Below are positions 16,553-26,242 of a DNA stretch of 64,000 bases, piece by piece. The DNA comes from Kosakonia sp. H02 (GTDB taxonomy: Bacteria; Pseudomonadota; Gammaproteobacteria; Enterobacterales; Enterobacteriaceae). The stretch's first letter is position 1; the number at the start of each line of letters is the position of its first letter. The DNA lies in the NCBI GenBank assembly GCA_030704225.1, contig CP131915.1:744001-808000 (forward strand), in the 5' to 3' direction. The notes beneath the pieces are model-generated. The model did no database searches and was not told where the DNA came from. It worked only from the letters and a program-made list of their open reading frames with translations. A program made the position numbers and the translations under genes.

Positions 16553-17773
16553 TCAAAGCGTTTGCAGCAGGCTGGCCAGTTGCTGATTAATGATTTTCTG
16601 GTTGAAGTCGGTTTCGACTTTTTCCCGCGCGCGGGTTACCACCGGCGTTAAATCGTCACTGGCCATTCCCGCAAAGGACGCCAGACGCTGTGCCAGCGCT
16701 TGCGCATCGTTTTCCGGCACCAGCCAGCCAGATTCGCCTGCCTTAATCAGTTCGGGAATGCCGCTATGTACCGTCGAAACCACGGGAATACCGACCGCCA
16801 TCGCTTCCATCAGCGCAACCGGAATACCTTCCATATCGCCATCGGTGCCGGTAATGGACGGCAGTAAAAAGACATCCGCTTCATCAAGCAGCGCTTTGAC
16901 TTCATGGCTCGGTTTAAAACCGGGCATCTCAATCACATCGTCAAGCTGGAACTGTTCGATAAGCGTACGCAGACGCCGTTCCCACGGGCCGATGCCAAGA
17001 ATGCGGTATTTGAACTCCACGCCGCGCTCTTTTAACAATCGGCAAGCTTCGATGGCGACATGCAGCCCTTTTTTCTCCGTCAGGCGCGCCACAGAGATGA
17101 TTTGCAGCGGGCGGCCGGGTTCTTTTACCGAACGCAGGCTAAAGCGGGTCATATCGACGCCCATACGCGAGACGGCAATTTTGGTTTCCGGGCAGCCCAT
17201 ATTTCTCAGGCGACCTGCCCACAAATCACTGATCGGCAGCATCAAATCGCCGCGCTGGAAGAGTTGCTGATACTCCGGCGTGTAGTGGTTCAGCACGTCG
17301 CGGTGGGAGATATCAATGCCGTGGAACACAGTAGCGATTTTGCCTTTCAGCACGCCGAGTTCCCGCAGTTTAGCGGCCGTGACGCCCGCCGGGCCAAAGT
17401 GGGCAATAAAGACATCGGCACTGAAAGTACGCGGCGCAAGGCCGCAAATCGCGGGCAGGATCAAGTTGCGCGCCTCGTCGCCGTAGCGGGACATATTCAG
17501 CGCTTTCCAGGTCGACGATTTGAAGCCGCCGCGCGCAATGGCCTGAGCACGGTAGCCCAGTTTTGCCAGTTTCCCTTCCGGCTCCGCCAGCAGCCAGTGC
17601 GTTTTCTCCGCCAGGTTGTACTCGGTATACGCGGCGTGGGTATTGTTCATATCGCCCTTATGCAGGGCGACAATCTCAACCTCGAATCCCATATTGATAA
17701 AGGCAACAATCTGGTTGAGCACAAAAGTTTCAGAAGATAAAGGAAACTTCAGCAAGAAGAAGCTGACTTTCAT
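16553..17773 (-). CDS. wcaL: Colanic acid glycosyltransferase WcaL
   Basis: GT4 family glycosyltransferase of 406 residues, equal to E. coli WcaL. GT-B features include FHGIDISHRD near the hinge, SVARLTEKKGLHVAIEAC at the start of the C-terminal domain, and EGIPVALMEAMAVGIPVVST with the E(x7)E donor-binding pattern. It transfers one sugar of the colanic hexasaccharide repeat, probably a galactose, at the cytoplasmic membrane. It overlaps wcaK by 4 bases at its start and touches wcaM at its end. Confidence 0.95.
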   Translation of the reverse strand: MKVSFFLLKFPLSSETFVLNQIVAFINMGFEVEIVALHKGDMNNTHAAYTEYNLAEKTHWLLAEPEGKLAKLGYRAQAIARGGFKSSTWKALNMSRYGDEARNLILPAICGLAPRTFSADVFIAHFGPAGVTAAKLRELGVLKGKIATVFHGIDISHRDVLNHYTPEYQQLFQRGDLMLPISDLWAGRLRNMGCPETKIAVSRMGVDMTRFSLRSVKEPGRPLQIISVARLTEKKGLHVAIEACRLLKERGVEFKYRILGIGPWERRLRTLIEQFQLDDVIEMPGFKPSHEVKALLDEADVFLLPSITGTDGDMEGIPVALMEAMAVGIPVVSTVHSGIPELIKAGESGWLVPENDAQALAQRLASFAGMASDDLTPVVTRAREKVETDFNQKIINQQLASLLQTL

Positions 17774-19050
17774 TTCACCCCCTGCACACGATCAAGCACC
17801 GATTTCACCATATTGATGCCGTGTTCGCGTTCGGCCGCGACCGCCGTCGCCAGCCGCGCGTTGATGGCCGGAAGCTGGCCCAGCGTATCAGCCGCCATTG
17901 ACGCCAGCGAACCGTCGAGCAAGTGGCGAATATCGACCGCCATCTCCGGCATGCCCAGTTGCTGCATGATGCCCGCCGATTTGTGTTCGTAGTTAATGGC
18001 AATCGCCGGTGTGCCAAAATTCATTGAGATGATCGCCGAGTGCAGGCGCGTGCCCACGGTTAACTCGCAGGCGGCAAGAATTTTGCCCATCTCCAGATCG
18101 TTCAACTCATCCATCACCACGTGGTAACGCGATGGATCGCTAATGTACTGACGCAAGTTCAGCGCCACCATGCGGTCATCTTTGTTGTAGCTGTCGATCC
18201 CGGTACAGGTAGAGAGCGCAACCACCTGATAACCGGCGTCAATCACCCGGTTAACCACCTCGGCGAAAGCTTGTTCGTAAGCCTGCTGGGTGGTGCCGAG
18301 GCGTTTATCAAACGGGGCCAGTTCACGCAGCGTAATGGCAACGGTTTTGTCTTTCGCCGCCAGATCCAGCCAGTGCTGCACCGCATAACTGGCGGTAAAG
18401 TCATCCTCGTGATGCTCCACCAGCCAGGCGGTATCGACGCCCTGCTCCACTTTATCGGTGGTGATGCCGCTCTGTTTCATCAGATTCAGGCTGACGGTTT
18501 CACGCAGGATCAGCGCATCGCAATGACCAAAGACATAATTGGCGAGCTGGTTGAAGGCTTCATTCTGGAACGGCCCGACGCTGTGCCCAATCATAAACAG
18601 CGGTTTTTTCGCCATAAAGGTACAAAGCGCATGTTCAAACTGCGGCACGCCATACAGATCGACAAAGAACGAGCCGCCGACCTGGATAATGGCGTCATAA
18701 TCCGCAAGGCGGCGCACAAAATCGGTAAACCCCTGGGCAATAGCGATGTTGCGCAGCTTGCCGGTATCGGTCACGCGGGAGAGCAGCACCTGGTGCTGAT
18801 AACGGCGGCGCAGCACTTTTTTCACACGCCCCATCAACCCGGCGGCGTTATTGTGCTCCTTCATCTGGCTATAAAGCGGGTCACCCATCACCGGGCGGTT
18901 TAACAACCATGAGGAGCTCACCGGGTAGCGGCTCATCACATCCACCTCTGCATCAGGATTCAGGCGGGCGATAGCGTCCAACAATCCACGTAAAATTGCG
19001 CTGTCACCACGGTTGCCGCATGTGTGATTGCCAAGGATCAATAATTTCAT
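17770..19050 (-). CDS. wcaK: Colanic acid pyruvyl transferase WcaK
   Basis: Polysaccharide pyruvyl transferase family protein of 426 residues. LILGNHTCGNRGDSAIL at the start and VGTRLHSAIISMNFGTPAIA near residue 340 are the two PS_pyruv_trans family signatures. It places a pyruvate ketal from phosphoenolpyruvate on the terminal galactose of the colanic repeat. It follows wzxC with a 33-base gap and overlaps wcaL by 4 bases. Confidence 0.95.
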   Translation of the reverse strand: MKLLILGNHTCGNRGDSAILRGLLDAIARLNPDAEVDVMSRYPVSSSWLLNRPVMGDPLYSQMKEHNNAAGLMGRVKKVLRRRYQHQVLLSRVTDTGKLRNIAIAQGFTDFVRRLADYDAIIQVGGSFFVDLYGVPQFEHALCTFMAKKPLFMIGHSVGPFQNEAFNQLANYVFGHCDALILRETVSLNLMKQSGITTDKVEQGVDTAWLVEHHEDDFTASYAVQHWLDLAAKDKTVAITLRELAPFDKRLGTTQQAYEQAFAEVVNRVIDAGYQVVALSTCTGIDSYNKDDRMVALNLRQYISDPSRYHVVMDELNDLEMGKILAACELTVGTRLHSAIISMNFGTPAIAINYEHKSAGIMQQLGMPEMAVDIRHLLDGSLASMAADTLGQLPAINARLATAVAAEREHGINMVKSVLDRVQGVK

Positions 19051-19083
19051 AACGACCTCTTAAAAGGGGTTCAATAACGTCTC

Positions 19084-20562
19084 TTATCCTGCGCGAAGCA
19101 GTGTTTTCAATTTCTCGTTGCGGCAAAACTGGCGCTTCATCTCCACCACCAGCGCATTGCGCGAGACAATCAGCATTCCCGCAAAGGCGATAACGCCCCC
19201 GGCGACCTGAATTGCCAGCATCGCGGCAAGGGGCAGATGCCCGTTCAGCGCCAGTCCCAGCCCATAGCTGATCACCAGTGTCGGCAATGACAGGTAGAAC
19301 GGCAGCCACAGGCTTAAGATGTACTGGCGATAGCTGGAGCCGAGCACCGGTTTGATCATCACGAAGTAGCTCAGCACGGTGTTGATAATCTGCACCAGCA
19401 GGAAGCCCAGCGTCACGCCGATCGCGCCCGCCAGATGGCCGCCGATGATAATCGCCGGGATAAAGAGAAACGTTTTAAAGACATTGAATTTAAAGCTGAT
19501 ATCGACCCGCGCTTTCGCCATCAGCAGCGAACCAATCGGGTTCCCGACCGCGCGCAGCAGGCCCACGATGCACAGCAGTTGCAGGACAGGAATAATGCTG
19601 TTCCATTTATCGCCAAACACCAGCGGCACAAAGTTATTCGACACCACCATCAGCCCGAGCAGGATCGGGAAGTTAATGATCCCCACCACGGAAAGCAGCT
19701 TGTAGAAGTTAACGCGCAGCTTCGCGGTGTCGTCCTGGATTTTGGCAAAGGCCGGAAACAGCACGCGGGTGATAATCGGGTTGAGCTTCATCGGCGGTAC
19801 CACCGCCACGTTGTATGCCAGGTTATATCCCCCGGCGACGCTCGCGCCGAGGATACGCGCCAGCACCAGCGTGGAAAGGTTGGTATTAACGTAGTTGATG
19901 ATGCTGTCCGCCGTCAGCCATGCGCCGAAACGCAGGTTCGAGCTAACGGACGCCAGCGAAAAATGCAGCCCGGGACGGTAAATTTTGCGGCCAAAGTAGC
20001 CGAACAGCAGCGTACGTACGGCGCTGTTGACCAGGTAACCGAGAATGGCAGTCATCGCCAATGGCCAGAAAAAGGCGCTGATAACCGTAAAGCTAAAGCC
20101 CGCCAGCACCGACAGCGTTTCAATCGCGCCGATTTTGTTGAACTCCAGCTCTTTTTGCATCAATGCCCGAAACTGCTGGCCGTGGGGGATAACCACGAAC
20201 GCCAGCGACAGGGTTTTGATAAGCGGTTCCAGATCCGGGTTATTCAGCACATCGGCTATCATCCCGCTCAGGGAGAAGACCGCGATGCAGACCACAATCC
20301 CCAGCCCGACGTTGAGCCAGTAGAGGGTGGTCAGCTCGAGGTGGCTTATCTCTTTACGCTGGATAATTGAGTTGGCGATACCAAAATCCGACAGCGTATC
20401 CGCCAGCGCGATAATCACCAGCGAGACGGTCAAAAGACCGAACTGGTGGCTATCGATAATGCGCGCCAGCACCGTCATCTGCACCAGCCCCAGACCGATA
20501 ATGGTCAGCGTGGCCATGGCTGACCACTTCGCGCCGCTGATGGTTTTTTCTCTCAGGCTCAT
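19084..20562 (-). CDS. wzxC: Colanic acid repeat-unit flippase WzxC
   Basis: Integral membrane protein of 492 residues with twelve or more hydrophobic helices, MOP superfamily. SGAKWSAMATLTIIGLGLVQ and ARIIDSHQFGLLTVSLVI at the start are typical of WzxC/TuaB-type flippases. It moves the Und-PP-linked colanic hexasaccharide across the inner membrane. The gene is placed directly after wcaJ, which makes the first lipid intermediate. It is much more GC-rich than the O-antigen wzx in this window. Confidence 0.95.
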   Translation of the reverse strand: MSLREKTISGAKWSAMATLTIIGLGLVQMTVLARIIDSHQFGLLTVSLVIIALADTLSDFGIANSIIQRKEISHLELTTLYWLNVGLGIVVCIAVFSLSGMIADVLNNPDLEPLIKTLSLAFVVIPHGQQFRALMQKELEFNKIGAIETLSVLAGFSFTVISAFFWPLAMTAILGYLVNSAVRTLLFGYFGRKIYRPGLHFSLASVSSNLRFGAWLTADSIINYVNTNLSTLVLARILGASVAGGYNLAYNVAVVPPMKLNPIITRVLFPAFAKIQDDTAKLRVNFYKLLSVVGIINFPILLGLMVVSNNFVPLVFGDKWNSIIPVLQLLCIVGLLRAVGNPIGSLLMAKARVDISFKFNVFKTFLFIPAIIIGGHLAGAIGVTLGFLLVQIINTVLSYFVMIKPVLGSSYRQYILSLWLPFYLSLPTLVISYGLGLALNGHLPLAAMLAIQVAGGVIAFAGMLIVSRNALVVEMKRQFCRNEKLKTLLRAG

Positions 20563-20571
20563 GACCTTTCC

Positions 20572-21966
20572 TTAATACGCCGCTTTATTGACAAAGCCTT
20601 TAAAGATGGTCAGAAAAACGATTTTGATATCGAACCACAAGCTCCACTCGCGGATGTATTCGAGATCGAACTCAATACGTTTTTCCATTTTCTCCAGCGT
20701 GTCGGTCTCACCGCGCCAGCCGTTGATTTGCGCCCAGCCGGTAATGCCCGGTTTCACTTTATGGCGCAGCATGTAGCCCTCAATCAGCGAGCGGTACTGC
20801 TCGTTATGCGCCACCGCATGCGGGCGCGGCCCGACAATCGACATCCCGCCGGTCAGCACATTGATAAACTGCGGCAACTCATCAAGTGAGGTACGGCGCA
20901 GGAAGCTGCCCACTTTGGTCACGCGCGGGTCGTTCTGCGTCGCCTGAGTGACCACCTGGTCGTTTTCCATCACCTTCATGGAGCGGAATTTCCACACCTT
21001 GATCGGCTTACCATCCATGCCGTAACGCGTCTGGCGGAAGATTATCGGCCCCGGCGAACTCAGTTTCACCGCCACCGAAATCGCAATCAGCACCGGGGAG
21101 ATGAGCAGCAGGATAAGCGAGGAGAGCACAATATCTTCCAGACGTTTCAGGATGCGGTTAACACCGGAAAGCGGCGTGTCATACAGCGGCACCACCGGCA
21201 CCCCGTTCACCTCTTCGATACGCGAATGCAGCATATTGAAGGTGAACACATCCGGAATAAGGATCACTGAACAGGTGGTGTCGGCAAGCTGGCGCACCAG
21301 CTTTTTGATGCAGGCCGCATCGTTCATCGACATGGCGATATAGACATTGTGGATCTTGCCCGCTTTCGCATCTTCAATCAGTTGCTCGAAATTACCCGCC
21401 CAATCGGTGGTAATACCGCCCGGCTTCGGATCGTGGTAAACCCCGACCACATCAAACCCGAGCCACGGTTCGTTGCGAAAACCTTCCAGCAACTCCTGGC
21501 CCATCGGCATATCACCGGCCACGGCAACGCGCCGCGTGTTGTAGCCCATGTTACGCAGCCAGCCTGCGCCAAAGCGGATCACGGCCCGGCAAAACATCAG
21601 ACCCATGCTGGTTAACAGATACCAGGCCAGATAAATGGTGAAGGTGTTGTCAAAATCGGTATTGAATGCCAATAGCCCGGCACTGAAAACCAGGCTCAGC
21701 GTCCAGTTCTGCAACAGTAGCGTCAGTTCGGTCATGATTTTGACGCCCCGCCACGAGCGATAAAAATCGGTCATTCCGCCGATCATCTGAAAGACCACCA
21801 GCGTAATGAGAGCCATCAAGAGATGCATGTAGAGAAACGGCAGCCCATTGACTTTACACACCAACCACAGCCCACCAAACATAATGGTGATGTCTGAAAA
21901 TCGCTGCACGATAGAGATTAACGATGCATTCGTTTTGGCCCGGTCGCGTTTTTTTAGATTTGTCAT
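20572..21966 (-). CDS. wcaJ: Und-P glucose-1-phosphate transferase WcaJ
   Basis: Polyisoprenyl-phosphate hexose-1-phosphate transferase of 464 residues. The N-terminal half has four hydrophobic helices and a soluble Rossmann-like domain (RRVAVAGDMPMGQELLEGF). The C-terminal half is the catalytic sugar-transferase domain, starting at NRILKRLEDIVLSSLILLL, with WKFRSMKV, RRTSLDELPQF and the conserved GPRPHAVAHNEQY. It transfers glucose-1-phosphate from UDP-glucose to undecaprenyl phosphate, the committed step of colanic acid synthesis. Confidence 0.96.
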   Translation of the reverse strand: MTNLKKRDRAKTNASLISIVQRFSDITIMFGGLWLVCKVNGLPFLYMHLLMALITLVVFQMIGGMTDFYRSWRGVKIMTELTLLLQNWTLSLVFSAGLLAFNTDFDNTFTIYLAWYLLTSMGLMFCRAVIRFGAGWLRNMGYNTRRVAVAGDMPMGQELLEGFRNEPWLGFDVVGVYHDPKPGGITTDWAGNFEQLIEDAKAGKIHNVYIAMSMNDAACIKKLVRQLADTTCSVILIPDVFTFNMLHSRIEEVNGVPVVPLYDTPLSGVNRILKRLEDIVLSSLILLLISPVLIAISVAVKLSSPGPIIFRQTRYGMDGKPIKVWKFRSMKVMENDQVVTQATQNDPRVTKVGSFLRRTSLDELPQFINVLTGGMSIVGPRPHAVAHNEQYRSLIEGYMLRHKVKPGITGWAQINGWRGETDTLEKMEKRIEFDLEYIREWSLWFDIKIVFLTIFKGFVNKAAY

Positions 21967-21987
21967 CGTTGTACCTGCCTGTATGCC

Positions 21988-22011
21988 CTCCTCCCCGGTC
22001 CGGGGGAGGAG
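21988..22011 (-). repeat. Stem-loop between cpsG and wcaJ
   Basis: A perfect 9-base inverted repeat, CTCCTCCCC / GGGGAGGAG with a 6-base loop, lies in the 57-base gap downstream of cpsG. It has no T-run on the transcribed side, so it is more likely an mRNA-stabilising or pausing hairpin than an intrinsic terminator. Confidence 0.6.
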
Positions 22012-22023
22012 AACGGCTCATAG

Positions 22024-23394
22024 TTACTGATTCAACAGCGCCAGAATTTCCTGCGTTCGTGCCTCCATCAACGCGACATCGCGCCGTGACTCCACGTTCA
22101 GGCGCACCACCGGTTCGGTGTTGGACGAGCGCAAATTGAAGCGCCAGTCTGCAAACGCAATGCTGATGCCATCGGTGCGGTCGATAGCCAGCGCGCCAGG
22201 TGTGAAGTGGTCTTCCACACGTTTAATGGCGGTTGCCGGATCGGCCAGCTTGCTGTTGATCTCCCCGCTGGCCGGGAATGCCACCATCCGGTCGCCTACC
22301 AGTTCAGCCAGGGTTTTACCTTTCAGACACAGCAGCTCCGTCACCAACAGCCACGGGATCATGCCGCTGTCGCAATAGGCGAAATCACGAAAGTAGTGAT
22401 GCGCACTCATCTCGCCGCCGTAAATGGCGTCTTCTTCGCGCATACGCTCTTTAATAAACGCGTGACCGGTTTTCGACATCACCGGAATACCGCCAGCGCG
22501 GCCCACGACGTCGACCGTATTCCAGGAGAGACGCGGATCGTGGATGATCTTCGCGCCAGGGTGTTTTTCCAGAAACGCTTCTGCCAGCAGGCCAACAATG
22601 TAATAGCCTTCAATAAACTGACCCTTATCGTCGAACAGGAAGCAGCGGTCAAAATCGCCGTCAAAGGCAATGCCCATATCCGCCTGATGTTCGATTACCG
22701 CATTACGGGTATCGTCGCGGCACTCCGGCAGCAGCGGGTTAGGAATACCGTGCGGGAAGGTGCCATCCGGCTCGTTATGCACTTTGATAAAGCTCACCGG
22801 CACATTCAGCGCCTTAAAACGCGCCTCGATAGCATCAATCACCGGCCCTGCCGCGCCGTTACCGGAGTTAATCACCAGTTTCAGCGGCTTGAGGTTGTTG
22901 GTGTTGATATAACCCAGCAGGTGATCGATGTAGGCATCGCGCAGGTTGATTTGCTCGTAGCTGCCGCGTTTTTCCGGGTTAACCGGCGGGAAGTCGTTAG
23001 CTTCCGCCAGGCGCTGCACATCGCGCAGGCCGGTATCGCCACTGATCGGGCGCGCGCCTTTACGCACCAGTTTCATGCCGTTGTAATCCATCGGGTTGTG
23101 ACTGGCGGTCACTTCGATACCGCCATCCACGCCGAGGTGGAAAGTGGCAAAGTAGATCTCTTCGGTGCCGGAAAGCCCGATATCCAGCACATTCACGCCC
23201 GCGTCCTGCAACCCTTTCGCCAGCGCCAGCTTCAGTGATTCGCTGGTCTGGCGCACATCGCCGCCGAGCACAATGGTCTGCGGCTTCAGGTATTCCCCAT
23301 AGGCGCGGCCAATACGCCAGGCTATATCTTCATTCAGTTCTTCGCCCAGCTTTCCGCGAATATCGTAAGCTTTAAAACAGGTTAATTTTTCCAT
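22024..23394 (-). CDS. cpsG: Phosphomannomutase CpsG (ManB)
   Basis: Alpha-D-phosphohexomutase of 456 residues from the ATG at 23394 (MEKLTCFKAYDIRG). The phosphoserine is S98 in TASHNP, and the metal loop DGDFDR holds D245, D247 and D249; the C-terminal RSSNTEPVVRLNVE binds the phosphate. It converts mannose-6-phosphate to mannose-1-phosphate for GDP-mannose and GDP-fucose. GAGG precedes the start, and an ATG one codon upstream is equally possible. Only one manB copy is in the window. Confidence 0.96.
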   Translation of the reverse strand: MEKLTCFKAYDIRGKLGEELNEDIAWRIGRAYGEYLKPQTIVLGGDVRQTSESLKLALAKGLQDAGVNVLDIGLSGTEEIYFATFHLGVDGGIEVTASHNPMDYNGMKLVRKGARPISGDTGLRDVQRLAEANDFPPVNPEKRGSYEQINLRDAYIDHLLGYINTNNLKPLKLVINSGNGAAGPVIDAIEARFKALNVPVSFIKVHNEPDGTFPHGIPNPLLPECRDDTRNAVIEHQADMGIAFDGDFDRCFLFDDKGQFIEGYYIVGLLAEAFLEKHPGAKIIHDPRLSWNTVDVVGRAGGIPVMSKTGHAFIKERMREEDAIYGGEMSAHHYFRDFAYCDSGMIPWLLVTELLCLKGKTLAELVGDRMVAFPASGEINSKLADPATAIKRVEDHFTPGALAIDRTDGISIAFADWRFNLRSSNTEPVVRLNVESRRDVALMEARTQEILALLNQ

Positions 23395-23467
23395 CATTAC
23401 CTCTTCTTCAGGCAACAGTCAGCCTTGACCGTAACTGGCCATTTTTGTTGTTTGTTTACATGTTCAG

Positions 23468-23493
23468 GCCGAAGCAGCGCACCGCTTATCGGC
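23468..23493. repeat. REP-like palindrome between cpsB and cpsG
   Basis: GCCGA...TCGGC arms with internal complementary bases (AGCG / CGCT) and the CTTATCGGC tail make a REP-like imperfect palindrome in the 107-base gap between cpsB and cpsG. Such elements within operons can stabilise the upstream transcript or give partial termination. No other function is visible. Confidence 0.55.
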
Positions 23494-23501
23494 ATAAGGC
23501 G

Positions 23502-24938
23502 TTAACTACGCCCGTAACGATCCGCAAACCGCACAATATCGTCCTCTTCAAGGTACGAACCAGAGCGCACCTCAATCAGGTCGAGCGGAATTTTTCCTGG
23601 GTTTTCCAGACAGTGACGCGCGCCGAGCGGAATATAGATTGATTCGTTTTCGCCCAGCAGTTTCACCTCGTCATTAATGGTGACTTTCGCCGTACCCGCG
23701 ACCACCACCCAGTGCTCAGCGCGATGGTGATGCATCTGCACGGAAAGCCCTTCGCCTGGCTTGACGGTAATGCGTTTCACCTGGTAGCGATCGCCCGCAT
23801 CGATAGAGTCATATTTGCCCCACGGACGGTACACTTCGCGGTGAATGTGGTGTTCATGACGCCCGTCGGCTTTGATTTGCTCCACCACTTTCTTCACGTC
23901 CTGTACCGCATTACGGTCAGCAATCAGCACCGCATCTTTGGTTTGCACCACCACCAAATCTTTCACACCGACTGTGGTCACCAGGCCAGATTCCGCGTAA
24001 ACATAGCTGTTTTCGGTTTTATGGCTGATAACGTCGCCGTGATGGACGTTTCCCTCTGGCGTGTGCTGGCTGATTTCCCATAAAGAGGACCAGGAACCGA
24101 CATCGCTCCAGCCTGCATCCATCGGCACCACCACTGCGTCGGCGGTTTTTTCCATCACCGCGTAATCGACAGATTCTTCCGGGCAGGCGAGGAACGACGC
24201 TTCATCAACGCGGATAAAGTCCATATCCGGGTCAGTGGCATCCATCGCTTTCTCACACGCTTCGAGAATATCCGGGCGGTATTTCTGCAACTCTTCCAGG
24301 TAACGACCCGCGCGGAACAGGAACATGCCGCTGTTCCAGTAGTATTCACCGCTGGCGACATAACCCTGCGCGGTTTCCAGATTCGGTTTTTCCACGAACT
24401 GCGCCACTTCAAAAGCGACGGCGTCAACCTGACCTGGGCTGACTTCACCGCGGCGAATATAGCCGTAACCGGTTTCGGGCAGGTCCGGCACAATACCGAA
24501 GGTCACCAGTTTGCCGGCTTCTGCATACGGGATCGCATCACGTACTGAGGCGCGAAACGCCTCTTCATTTTGAATGACGTGGTCGGCTGCCAGCACCAGC
24601 ATCAGCGGATCGCTGTCCGGGTTGTGGCGTTTTACCGCCTGCGCGGCCAGCGCAATGGCTGGTGCGGTGTTGCGCCCTGCCGGTTCAAGGATGATGTTTT
24701 CCGTCAGCTTATTAAGCTGGCGCAACTGTTCTGCCACGATAAAGCGGTGCTGCTCGTTACAAATCACCACCGGGCTTTCGCACTCCACACCGTTCAGGCG
24801 ACAGACCGTGGTTTGCAGCATGGTGAGATCGCCCTTCAGGCAGAGAAACTGTTTAGGGTAAAGCACGCGGGACAGTGGCCACAGACGGCTGCCGGAGCCT
24901 CCGGCCATCACCACCGGATACAGTTGTGTTTGACTCAT
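23502..24938 (-). CDS. cpsB: Mannose-1-phosphate guanylyltransferase CpsB (ManC)
   Basis: Protein of 478 residues with two parts. The N-terminal nucleotidyltransferase begins with PVVMAGGSGSRLWPLS (G13 to R18). The C-terminal cupin domain, from about residue 350, contains RPWGKYDSID and VQMHHHRAEHWVVV and belongs to the type II phosphomannose isomerase fold. It makes GDP-mannose from GTP and mannose-1-phosphate. It overlaps wcaI by 4 bases and sits directly before cpsG, so the two GDP-mannose steps are paired. Confidence 0.96.
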   Translation of the reverse strand: MSQTQLYPVVMAGGSGSRLWPLSRVLYPKQFLCLKGDLTMLQTTVCRLNGVECESPVVICNEQHRFIVAEQLRQLNKLTENIILEPAGRNTAPAIALAAQAVKRHNPDSDPLMLVLAADHVIQNEEAFRASVRDAIPYAEAGKLVTFGIVPDLPETGYGYIRRGEVSPGQVDAVAFEVAQFVEKPNLETAQGYVASGEYYWNSGMFLFRAGRYLEELQKYRPDILEACEKAMDATDPDMDFIRVDEASFLACPEESVDYAVMEKTADAVVVPMDAGWSDVGSWSSLWEISQHTPEGNVHHGDVISHKTENSYVYAESGLVTTVGVKDLVVVQTKDAVLIADRNAVQDVKKVVEQIKADGRHEHHIHREVYRPWGKYDSIDAGDRYQVKRITVKPGEGLSVQMHHHRAEHWVVVAGTAKVTINDEVKLLGENESIYIPLGARHCLENPGKIPLDLIEVRSGSYLEEDDIVRFADRYGRS

Positions 24939-26242
24939 GATTTATCCCCATTCCCGTCGAGGTTGAGATGGCCTTCATGCTGCGCGTTTTCGCGGGCATA
25001 CACGGGCGTCTCAACACTCTGCGGGCTGATATCTGCAATAAACTGGCTTAACACGTTCTCTTTTTCGAGCGTGCGTTCGGCATATTCACGTGCCACCGTG
25101 TTGTTTTTGGGCAGCGCTAACGCGCGCTCTATCCCAAGGGTCAGCGCCTCAACCGATTCCGGTTCGACGCAAACCGCAATGCCTGGCTCATTCAAACAGA
25201 GCTGGCCGAGTTCGGTACTCTCTTCGGCGGTGATCACCGCGTTACCGCCCACTGCCAGAATGTTGGTTAACTTGGACGGCAGCACCGCATCGGCGGCACC
25301 GCGCTTTTGAATAACCAGGTGGCAATCACCCAGTTTGAGCAGCGCAGGCAGCGCGTCGTACGGCTGCAACGGAAAGAACTTCACGTTGTTAAGGCCGCGA
25401 TCGCTGACCATTTTCTCCAGCCGCGCTTTGCCGCCGCCCTGGCCGACAATCACAAACAGCCACGGATGGCTTTGCAGTTGTGCTGCGGCGTCAATGACAT
25501 TTTCCAGGCCCTGTTTCTCCCCGATATTGCCGGAGTAAAGAATGATTTTTTTGTCATCCGGCAGGCCAAGGTGTTGGCGTAACTGCGCGATGCTTTCAGC
25601 GTCGACATCACGGAACCGCGCCACTTCGGACCAGTTTGGAAAGAAGATAATGTTGTCCGTCGCGACGCCTTTCTCCCGGGCTTTGTTCATCATTGAGCGG
25701 GAGATGGTCGAGACGTTGTCGACGTTATGCAGATTGCTGCGTTCAAATGCGGTCGCCAGTTTTGCCACCCGGCCACCTTTGCCTTTGCCCGCCATGCCTA
25801 AACCAAGCATGGCGTCGACTTCGTAATCCTGAATGTGCAGCAGCGTTTTTGCGCCGCTCAGTTTTGCCAGCAGGCGCATGCCTGGTGTGCAAAACAGCGT
25901 CGGAACGACACCGATAATGCGATCCGGTTTCCAGCTACGTTGGGCCATCAGCGGGAAAAAGCTGCTCAGGGCAAAGCTGCCCAGATGCAGTAATCTTTTT
26001 AACGTTGAGGGTTGTTTTGGCACATACAGCGGGCAGCGCCAGACGGTGGCCGCGCCCTGCTCTTTGCGCCAGCGCCAGGCGCTGTAGTGTTCACCCACTT
26101 TCCATTCCGGGTAGTACGGCGGTGCGGTGATGACGCGAACGTCATGGCCCTGACGGGCCATCCATTCCACCATTTCGCCGGTGTACTTCCCGATCCCGGT
26201 CAGCTCCGGCGAATAGTTGATGCCATAAACCAGGATTTTCAT
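24935..26242 (-). CDS. wcaI: Colanic acid glycosyltransferase WcaI
   Basis: GT4 family transferase of 435 residues. MKILVYGINYSPELTGIGKY is the family N-terminus, FPNWSEVARF the hinge, and LYSGNIGEKQGLENVIDAA the start of the donor domain. E. coli WcaI is about 407 residues; here a polar tail of some 28 residues (rich in E, N, H, D and Q) follows the conserved part. The tail stays in frame up to the 4-base overlap with cpsB. WcaI adds a sugar, probably the first fucose, to the glucose-lipid made by WcaJ. Confidence 0.94.
   Translation of the reverse strand: MKILVYGINYSPELTGIGKYTGEMVEWMARQGHDVRVITAPPYYPEWKVGEHYSAWRWRKEQGAATVWRCPLYVPKQPSTLKRLLHLGSFALSSFFPLMAQRSWKPDRIIGVVPTLFCTPGMRLLAKLSGAKTLLHIQDYEVDAMLGLGMAGKGKGGRVAKLATAFERSNLHNVDNVSTISRSMMNKAREKGVATDNIIFFPNWSEVARFRDVDAESIAQLRQHLGLPDDKKIILYSGNIGEKQGLENVIDAAAQLQSHPWLFVIVGQGGGKARLEKMVSDRGLNNVKFFPLQPYDALPALLKLGDCHLVIQKRGAADAVLPSKLTNILAVGGNAVITAEESTELGQLCLNEPGIAVCVEPESVEALTLGIERALALPKNNTVAREYAERTLEKENVLSQFIADISPQSVETPVYARENAQHEGHLNLDGNGDKS

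Noticed and set aside
22207..23238. Plus-strand open frame of 343 codons opposite cpsG
   Set aside because: Antisense shadow of cpsG; no recognisable domain and no ribosome-binding site.
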